From contig VKHL01000102.1 of assembly GCA_015146655.1 (NCBI GenBank), positions 62,692-104,080 of the forward strand: 41,389 nucleotides of DNA, read 5' to 3'. The notes beneath the pieces were generated by a model. The model was not told the DNA's origin and searched no databases. It saw nothing but the letters and a program-made list of their open reading frames with translations. Below are positions 34,910 to 41,389 of this stretch, in pieces. Numbering within the stretch: position 1 is the first letter of the stretch; every line of letters starts with the position of its first letter. A program made the translations under genes and the position numbers. This stretch comes from Ochromonas danica. Its lineage: Eukaryota > Sar > Chrysophyceae > Chromulinales > Chromulinaceae.

Positions 34910-36222
34910 CTAATGATAATTACTCCATACTGACTTCTCATTACTATAGTAATCCATAGGATAGCTCTTACCATCCCAAGGAGCTCCTTCAAGTGCTACC
35001 ATTGCCTCGTAGACATTCAACAATGGACGATCACTTTCAGCTCCCCAATCCATCGACAGACGAGGACAAGAAATCTGAATCCATGCCTAAACAAACAACC
35101 AAACATCAAGTTAATCATAGCTATTGCATCACATTGATAAGGAGTGTTGTGTTACTTACATCAATTCTTGTAATCTTCTTCAAAGTTGGTAATTGTACCT
35201 CAGCCATGAGAAAGGTAACATATCTTCGTCCTTGTTTATCTAATAAAGCTTTCAAACGAGATAGAATCTTTGGATTTCCTTGATGACCTAAAGTACCCAA
35301 TATCACTCCAAAAAGTCTTGCCTCTTTTGCTTTACGAATTGCTTGTCTATGATATCATAAGATTGAGATATCTATATCAGTTCATATATGATGATTAGTA
35401 GTAGTTTATAGTCACTTACTCTCTAATAGAAATCATTCTGGGTAGATCATACTTCTCTAATGACATGACTTTATTATATGGATCATATCGATAGGCTGGA
35501 ATATGTGGATTACGAATCATTGCAGCTTCCATATGAAATCGACCATCTGCTAAGAAGATAAACAGATCACTCTCAGGTGAAAGACTAGGAGCAGTACATC
35601 CTAATGTTTCACCACGTGAGAGAGGTTTGACTTGAGGAATCATTAACTGTTGATAATAGGATGAACATTGTTCTTGTACTTCTGATAGAGCAGATAAGAA
35701 TTGTACTGTACCTAAGATAGAAATTCGTTTTTCTGGTGGGAAATTCTTTTTTAATGTAATAATTAAATGTTCAGGATTAAAATAGATTGTAACAAAGACA
35801 TAAAGTATCTTAACTGATATTGTTTCTTGTACAGGAATTAAACAAGAATGACCATAATGAATTAATAAATCACCTTGTACTTTCTTTGTATTATAATCAT
35901 CTACACAACATGCACCATAAGTAACTTCAGCAAGATTAATTACTTCAACACCTGTAAAACGATGTAGAATATCTGAGATTATACAAGCATACATTAATAA
36001 TCCTTCAGGAAATTGTAAGACAATCGTTTGTGCTTGTAAAGAAAGGATTTTCCAGATTGTCTTAGGAATCTCAAAATCATAATTAGCAGGTAATAGTTTT
36101 AATGCTTCTTTGATAGCAGGACTATTAGCTAAGACTTCCCATTCAGCTAAACGTTTATTACGAAGTGGTGCAGTAGTAGAACTTCTTTTCTTTCTGATCT
36201 CTGTAGTAGTCGTTGTTGTCAT
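34910..36222 (-). CDS. DPH1: Diphthamide biosynthesis protein 1
   Basis: Exons 36222-35420, 35346-35160 and 35086-34910 join in phase to about 388 residues. With DPH2 it forms the iron-sulfur radical enzyme that transfers a 3-amino-3-carboxypropyl group from SAM to a His of elongation factor 2. Family blocks are continuous: [104 protein letters not shown] and [11 protein letters not shown]. The three cluster Cys (in GACCVDD, LGCTAP and ISCPR) are all present. The C-terminus is short, [17 protein letters not shown], without the tail of the human protein. It ends 137 nt from the Hv1 stop, convergently. Confidence 0.95.
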
Positions 36223-36605
36223 TGTTAGTTTTGTTTCTTGTTTTGTTCTTGTTGTTGATATTGTTGTTGATATTGTTGTTGCTTGTTGTTGTTGTTCTTG
36301 CTGTTATCACTATCAAAATGTTGTTGTTCAGATAGTAATTGTTGTCAATCTTGTTCTACTTGTTTTGTTTTGTTTTGTTTTCGTTTGCTTTGATGGTTTC
36401 TGGACAGACTAAGGGTTGATATAGTGCAAAGTTAGGTTTATTACTTCGATTAGTTGGGTTTGATGGTTGTACACTACCTCCCATCTTACACCTCTTGAGA
36501 AGAAAATCAGAACAAAAACAACAATCGAATTACAATTAATACCTCAACTAAATAGACACGAATCATTCACGATCTGCTAATTACTACAAGAAGACTACCC
36601 TGTAA
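36223..36605. other. Divergent promoter region, DPH1 / thioesterase
   Basis: 383 nt, with TTG/GTT repeats (36231-36300) and a GTTTT run (36363-36380). No gene supported. Confidence 0.45.
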
Positions 36606-37118
36606 ATGTCGATTTGGAAGAAACCAATTTCATTAGAGAGCTTGAAGAAGATTGTTTCGAGATCTCATGGAAAGAATATGGTAGGATTTCTTGGAATCCA
36701 ATATACTGCTTTCGGTTCTAATTGGTTAGAAGCAACTATGCCAGTAGATGAAAGAACTGTTCAACCTTTCAATATCTTACATGGTGGTGCTTCTGTTGTA
36801 TTAGCAGAGACATTGGGTAGCTTTGCCTCTTATTTAGCAACACCAGAGGGTAAGAGTTGTGTGGGTGTTGATATTAATGCAACCCATATTCGTAGTGTGA
36901 AATATGGTAGTAGTGTTACAGGTCGTGCAACTGCTATTAAACTAGGGGGTCGTCTTCATATTTGGGAAATTAAAATGCATGAGACAGGAAAAGAAGAAGC
37001 AGGATTAACTTGTATTAGTAGACTATCGGTTATGATTAATGATGCCAAGCATCATATTCCTAGTGCTACTGCTACTGTGGTTGACAGCAATCCTTCGGAA
37101 CCTCATGCCTCTTCCTAA
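36606..37118 (+). CDS. Hotdog-fold acyl-CoA thioesterase, YdiI/MenI-like
   Basis: 170 residues, no intron. It matches the bacterial YdiI/MenI group nearly end to end: SIWKKPISLESL, LGIQYTAFGSNWLEATMPVD, QPFNILHGGASVVLAETLGS with the catalytic Glu, GVDINATHIRSVKYG and GGRLHIWEIKMHETG. Family members hydrolyse aromatic or fatty acyl-CoA; MenI acts on 1,4-dihydroxy-2-naphthoyl-CoA in menaquinone and phylloquinone synthesis. The last 25 residues (PSATATVVDSNPSEPH) are an extra tail. No plastid or mitochondrial presequence is evident; a peroxisomal tail (SKL-type) is absent, it ends ASS. Either phylloquinone synthesis or general acyl-CoA clean-up is possible. Confidence 0.9.
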   Translation: MSIWKKPISLESLKKIVSRSHGKNMVGFLGIQYTAFGSNWLEATMPVDERTVQPFNILHGGASVVLAETLGSFASYLATPEGKSCVGVDINATHIRSVKYGSSVTGRATAIKLGGRLHIWEIKMHETGKEEAGLTCISRLSVMINDAKHHIPSATATVVDSNPSEPHASS

Positions 37119-37526
37119 TAACACGGTAGCATTCTCTGGCAAAGTCTAGTCAGCTGTCATGTTGGTCTTCATCATCATCATCATGTGTTATTACTTTACT
37201 TGTCTACACTATATTATGTTGATTAAAGACTAGAAGATAATGCTAGGATTTAGTCTGCAAGTAAGTTAAGAATAACGTGACGAATCTCGTACGAGATGCG
37301 TGTGTTAGTCTATCAATAAACTACTCCACCTGCTGTCATGATAATAATAATAATAATCAATACTATAGTAGTAGTAAACAAAACACCAATCAGCTTGTTC
37401 TCATACAAGGATAACGAAGGGCAGAACATGCAATATCAAAACTTAATGGCATGCCAAGTCCAAAAACTGGTTGCATTCAGAATACCGAGAGAGTGAAGGG
37501 AGAGAAGTACAGATTGCTGAGCTTTA
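37119..37526. other. Convergent 3' region with a 14-bp palindrome
   Basis: AATAAA at 37315-37320 could end the thioesterase transcript. A perfect palindrome ATCTCGTACGAGAT lies at 37284-37297. An (ATA)n tract lies near 37340-37357. No gene seen. Confidence 0.5.
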
Positions 37527-39413
37527 TCAAGTCTCGTTAGGTTTGTCCAACCTCCAGATGATATAGGGACTATCTGGACAATCTTTAAGATATGGTGGTT
37601 CTCTTCCAGTATTAGCATCCATATAGATTCTTGTATTCTTATCAAGAACATAGTATTCATTCAAGAATAGAAGGGTAGGTGATTCATAACTATAACTAAA
37701 TAAGTTATCAGTTGGTATATACTGTATTCTCCAAACAGAGTAGGTACTATGTGTCTCTTCCATTTTAAGGAAACAATAAGGTCCTTCTGTTGCTGATATA
37801 GGTAGGAAATTCCCCACATTAATCAATCTGAACTGTGGTTGACCAGGAGTGTTAGGGGTTGGTGTCATTATCCATTTAGCATCAGCAGTATAACGAGAAG
37901 GTGACATGTCAAGATAGCTACTACCCTGTGTATTCAAAGTTAGATAGGCACAATTATCTTCTTCACGTTTCTTATTATGAATACGAAAAGAAGCAAGTGT
38001 AAAGACATTCACAATAACCAAATTATTGATATCATGACAAATAGGTAAGATAGGGAGGTCTGGAAACACAAAGTCTAACATAATAATATTAGGAAAACTA
38101 TGAGGATCACAAGCTGGGAAGATACAGTTTAGACGACTATTAGCCTGTGCTGCAAGATTTTCAAGTGTGTATTCGAAGTATTTACCTCCTGCAGGAGATG
38201 GAGGAGATTCCCCATGTGCGATAGCTTGGGCAATATCTCTAGCATATTGTTCTAATAGTTGAGTACTTTGAGTGAGTGTCCATGATAGAAGAAACACTGG
38301 ATCATCAGGATTCTTCTTATGTTTGATCATTTTATTAATTTGATCAGCTGTCATATCATCTACAACTTGTGTGTTAGAAGATTCATTAAACATAGGGAAC
38401 TTCCCACCTTGATGAATACCATGGAAATCAGACCAATTGACAGCAGCAGGATTCTCTCTCACCACCACAATGACAGCAGATTGACCAGATGCAACAAAGT
38501 CTTTCAACTTCACTTGAGTGAGATCAGGTACATCATTCGTGTAGAGACATAATACTTTGTCTCGTAACTTAGTCAGAAGACCTACCCAGGTATCTGAATC
38601 AAAAGGTTGACCATCTTCTCCCGTTGACTGAGAGAAGTTTAAAATGATCACTTCCTTATGATAGTTGGTAGTAAAGGTATTAAACTCATCAATAATAGCA
38701 TCAATAGTTGGACCACGACCACCAAGTTCAGCACATCCACTTAAACTTCCAAATTGTACACAGAGTGTATAATAATTGGTAGCATAATATAGATCATTAC
38801 GTTTTGTAACACGTAAATCAAAATAACGTATACCCATAGTCAATTGTTCAAGAATAGTCATCTTTTGTGTAATTGAAGTAAGATTCATACTAGCAGGATA
38901 AATCTGATCAACGGTATAGATTGCAGCATCATGTGTACCAGGTAGACAAATACTACGTAATGTTCGATCTCCTAACATGTCTATATTATCTCCAATCCAT
39001 TGATTACAAGATATTATCGTAATTCTAGTATATCCAGCAAGAGTATCTTCAAGGATCAAATATCCATCACTAAATGAACTTACTCTTTTATATGTCATTG
39101 TATTCACTTGACCAACAAATCCTATTTCACTGTTATTTTCAAGTTTAACAGAAATTTGAAATCCTGTTGCAACTATTGCATTATATTCTGCTGGACGTTC
39201 AATATAAGATTTCTTCTCAATACGTGTATTTTGTAAGTTACGATCAGGACGATTAGGACCTGGCCAATCACTTTCATTTTGAACAGCAACATAGCAGGTA
39301 GTCATAGCGAAAGGAGTGTTATTAATGATTCTAATAGTAGTGTTATGAGTCATATCTTTGGCAAGGAGATAGTAATAAAGCAAGATGAGAGCAGTTAAGT
39401 TGCAAGAGTTCAC
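37527..39413 (-). CDS. PI-PLC X-domain protein with extra N- and C-terminal domains
   Basis: About 628 residues, no intron; a second Met at residue 21 (MTHNTTIRI) is an alternative start and the first 20 residues could be a weak signal peptide. The X-domain core spans about 145-470: LGDRTLRSICLPGTHDAAIY with the first catalytic His, ILEQLTMGIRYFDLRVTK, GGRGPTIDAIIDEFNTF and YHKEVIILNFSQ. In related fungal and PLCXD proteins a second His sits in a GHYS- or VHG-like segment. Here that stretch reads YYATNYYTL, so that His seems to be missing and activity is doubtful. The N-terminal 130 residues look like a beta-sandwich (IRIINNTPFAMTTCYVAVQ). The last 150 residues (NCAYLTLNTQGSSYLDMS to YIIWRLD) could be a beta-trefoil. 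Confidence 0.82.
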   Translation of the reverse strand: MNSCNLTALILLYYYLLAKDMTHNTTIRIINNTPFAMTTCYVAVQNESDWPGPNRPDRNLQNTRIEKKSYIERPAEYNAIVATGFQISVKLENNSEIGFVGQVNTMTYKRVSSFSDGYLILEDTLAGYTRITIISCNQWIGDNIDMLGDRTLRSICLPGTHDAAIYTVDQIYPASMNLTSITQKMTILEQLTMGIRYFDLRVTKRNDLYYATNYYTLCVQFGSLSGCAELGGRGPTIDAIIDEFNTFTTNYHKEVIILNFSQSTGEDGQPFDSDTWVGLLTKLRDKVLCLYTNDVPDLTQVKLKDFVASGQSAVIVVVRENPAAVNWSDFHGIHQGGKFPMFNESSNTQVVDDMTADQINKMIKHKKNPDDPVFLLSWTLTQSTQLLEQYARDIAQAIAHGESPPSPAGGKYFEYTLENLAAQANSRLNCIFPACDPHSFPNIIMLDFVFPDLPILPICHDINNLVIVNVFTLASFRIHNKKREEDNCAYLTLNTQGSSYLDMSPSRYTADAKWIMTPTPNTPGQPQFRLINVGNFLPISATEGPYCFLKMEETHSTYSVWRIQYIPTDNLFSYSYESPTLLFLNEYYVLDKNTRIYMDANTGREPPYLKDCPDSPYIIWRLDKPNET

Positions 39414-39880
39414 AGAGATTTCTAAGAGGTAGAAACAGAAAGTTGATTTGATTCAGATGCAAATGAATATCCTAGAAAGTTTGAATCGCTTTTGCTGTCG
39501 AGTGGCAGAATCACTTGCAGAGGCAGGCACTCTTCTACACCTTCAACCTTCAACCTCCGATTCTCCTGCCCGCCGCGGCCAAGTTCATGTTCATGTTCAT
39601 GTTCAACCAAAGAAGAAGAAGAAGAAGAAGAAGAAGAAGCGGGAAGACACCACGCAGACAGAACATGGCTTCCCCAAATCTCCAAATCTAAAGATCTGGA
39701 CTATATAGATAGACTAGACTACTGTAGTCTATATATTATGGTCTCCCTATACTAATCAGCGGTATCCATTATACTCTTGTTAGTGTAACAAAGATGGCGA
39801 GCTAATTATTTTACAGTCGCTCTGTGAGATCAAAAAGTTCTTGCTTGACTGTTTACTACAAGTGATATTCTTTGCACCCT
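39414..39880. other. Promoter of the PLC-like gene with microsatellites
   Basis: No gene supported. It holds a GTTCAT repeat (39583-39605), an (AAG)n tract (39609-39639), and a cluster of AGACTA/TAGTCTA motifs that form a palindrome with 8-bp arms near 39714-39731. TATATA-like sequence flanks it on both sides. Confidence 0.5.
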
Positions 39881-41389
39881 TTAAGCAGAAATGTCCTCCG
39901 CTGCCTCGGAAGCAGTCACATTCACATCGAATCTACTCGGGTCGAATAGACTAGCATCAGGGAAGTAGGTTAGAAGCACTTGCCCATTTGTAATCTTCAC
40001 AGGGCGTTCATTTGTGAACATGACCACAGCTGCAATTAAAGGGTGAGCGCAGAAAAAAAAGGATTAAGTCAGAAAATTGCATACAATTCATGATCCACAT
40101 GGTTCACTGACCTGTCTCAACTTGCAATGATCGCCTAATCGCCTTACTGCGACGGCCATAGCGATCGTCAACATATAAGGTAAATGTGCGTGGATATCGG
40201 CCACGAACGAATCGAGGGCAAGAGTGGGGCTTGAGTTTCTATATTAGCAGCCAAGGCTTAATCACAAAATAGTGGTAAATTAAGAAAAACACCAGATGCC
40301 AAAACTTACGTCAATATTGAGTCGATAAGCAGGAAAGTTGATCACTCGATCCCAATCATCGGCAGTCAAAGCAGGAGTTCCAGGATTGGTAATCGTCAAA
40401 GTCCCCGCGGAAGAGTCGAAGTGTCCCACGATGTTATAATTATAGTCGTTGTCTATCATCGAAAGTTCATCAAGAGCAGGATCAAATGGGGATATCTGAA
40501 GCACGACTTGATTGAGATACACATCTGACGACACATTGAGACCAAAGAAGACTCTCTGAAAAACTGATCAGACAGGAGAAATTAAGAATCGATATCTCGA
40601 ACTATAAATTATGGGATGGGTGAACTTACTGTTTGGGGTGCTGTGTAGATGTGTTGGATGGCAAGCATAAATAAAGTTGGTGTAGTTAAATTTTTGGTAT
40701 ACGATTGGCCTTTTCTTCCAGTCAAAGGTGGGCGAAGAAGTGGGTTGTCCAGTAGGACTTGTTGGTTGGGAAGTTGGCTGAGTGGTTGGTTGCGAAGTAG
40801 GCTGACTGGTTGGTCTTGGAGTAGGTCGTCTGGTAGGTCTTGGGGTGGGTCCAGTGGGTGAACTGGTAGGTTGCGATGTGGGGTTGGTTGGTTGAGAAGA
40901 CGGTTGTGAAGTTGGCTGTGTAGTTGGTTGGCGAGTAGGCTGAGACGTGGGCTGCTTTGATGGCTGCGATGTAGGTTGTGATGTTGGTTGGCGAGTAGGC
41001 TGAGACGTGGGCTGCTTCGATGGCTGCGATGTAGGCTGTGATGTTGGTTGGCGAGAAGGCTGAGAAGAAGGTTGAGTAGAAGGTTGGCTGGATGGTTGCG
41101 AAGAAGGTTGGGTAGATGGTTGTGTTGTAGGTTGCACAGTGGGCTGTGATGTTGGCTGTCGAGAAGGTTGGCCCGTTGGTTGTCCCGTTGGCTGGGTAGA
41201 TGGTTGATTCGAGGGTTGAGAAGAAGGCTGACCGGTGGGTTGACCTGATGGCTGCATCGAAGGCTGGCCAGAAGGCTGACCAGTAGGTCTGCTGCTTGGT
41301 TGTCCAGAAGGCTGACCAGAAGGCTGGCCTGTTGGTTGTCCAGATGGTTGACCCGAAGGCTGAGAAGAAGGTTGACCTGAAGGCTGACC
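39881..41389 (-). CDS. SQPT-repeat surface-type protein, 5' incomplete
   Basis: Proposed exons 41389-40630 (continuing off the window), 40563-40310, 40238-40112 and 40029-39881, about 429 residues in the window. The visible N-terminal part is about 220 residues of 4-residue units such as SQPT, SQPS, GQPS and TQPT. A non-repeat domain follows with FFGLNVSSDVYLNQVVLQ, IVGHFDSSAGTLTITNPG, HSCPRFVRGRYPRTFTLYVD and VLLTYFPDASLFDPS, not recognised. Repeats of this style occur in many stramenopile secreted or wall proteins. The exon 1-2 junction is less sure: using acceptor 40564 keeps the repeat frame, while the protein just before the donor looks more natural in another frame (IQHIYTAPQT), which would need one more small intron or a frame change. 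Confidence 0.75.
40727..41389 (-). repeat. 12-nt coding tandem repeat, (S/T/G)QP(S/T) units
   Basis: Imperfect 12-nt units run for more than 660 nt to the window edge. Near 40920-41050 a higher-order copy is seen: two blocks of about 60 nt (SQPTRQPTSQPTSQPSKQPT) repeat almost exactly, which suggests recent unequal exchange. Confidence 0.9.

Noticed and set aside
13173-36222. A sulfur/SAM pathway cluster (GCLC, SAMTOR-type, DPH1)
   Set aside because: The genes are scattered among unrelated ones on both strands, with separate promoters. Their proximity gives no evidence of joint regulation.
40727-41389. CRISPR-like look of regularly spaced repeats
   Set aside because: The units are contiguous 12-mers in one open frame encoding SQPT-type repeats, without unique spacers.

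Overview
The window is nuclear DNA of a eukaryote with short introns, most likely a photosynthetic or once-photosynthetic stramenopile. A chrysophyte-type alga is my best guess, but this rests on protein style and not on a marker gene. Clues are: the long Ser-Gln-Pro-Thr repeat protein at the right edge, a style common in stramenopile surface proteins; a protein that joins IQ, WW and B-box modules; poly-Asn/poly-Thr tracts; and compact genes whose introns mostly run 57 to 126 nt with GTAAG/GTGAG donors. I see no tRNA, rRNA, CRISPR array, virus-like element or transposase gene.

Left part (1-13 kb): a 5'-incomplete IQ/WW/B-box protein with two (TG)n-bearing introns; two paralogous genes of unknown function lying tail to tail (5247-6473 plus strand, 7092-8198 minus strand); a seven-exon PH-START lipid-binding-type protein with a glycine-rich hydrophobic insert inside its PH domain; and a three-exon small heat-shock protein 89 nt upstream of it.

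Middle (13-30.5 kb): glutamate-cysteine ligase (plus); thiamine-diphosphate pyruvate decarboxylase with an N-terminal exon that reads as a mitochondrial presequence (minus); a long 18452-18660 foldback; an ASNSD1-type asparagine synthetase-like protein with a large Cys-rich insert (minus); a novel Cys-rich zinc-finger-like protein (plus); a large protein of unknown family (minus); a SAMTOR/BMT2-type SAM-binding protein (plus); and an EF-hand protein (minus).

Right part (30.5-41.4 kb): a PLAC8-PrsW fusion membrane protein (plus); a voltage-gated proton channel of the Hv1 type (plus); DPH1 of diphthamide synthesis (minus); a bacterial-type hotdog thioesterase of the YdiI/MenI group (plus); a PI-PLC X-domain protein that seems to lack one catalytic His (minus); and the 5'-incomplete SQPT-repeat protein (minus).

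Neighbouring genes do not form one pathway. They alternate in direction and share short divergent promoters or convergent 3' ends. Splice junctions were placed by hand from GT/AG consensus, reading-frame phase and homology, so exact exon edges are inferences; those of HSP20, GCL, PDC, ASNSD1, DPH1 and PH-START are the firmest. A window-wide pattern is that many genes on both strands are AT-rich at the 5' end of the coding region and clearly richer in GC at the 3' end.
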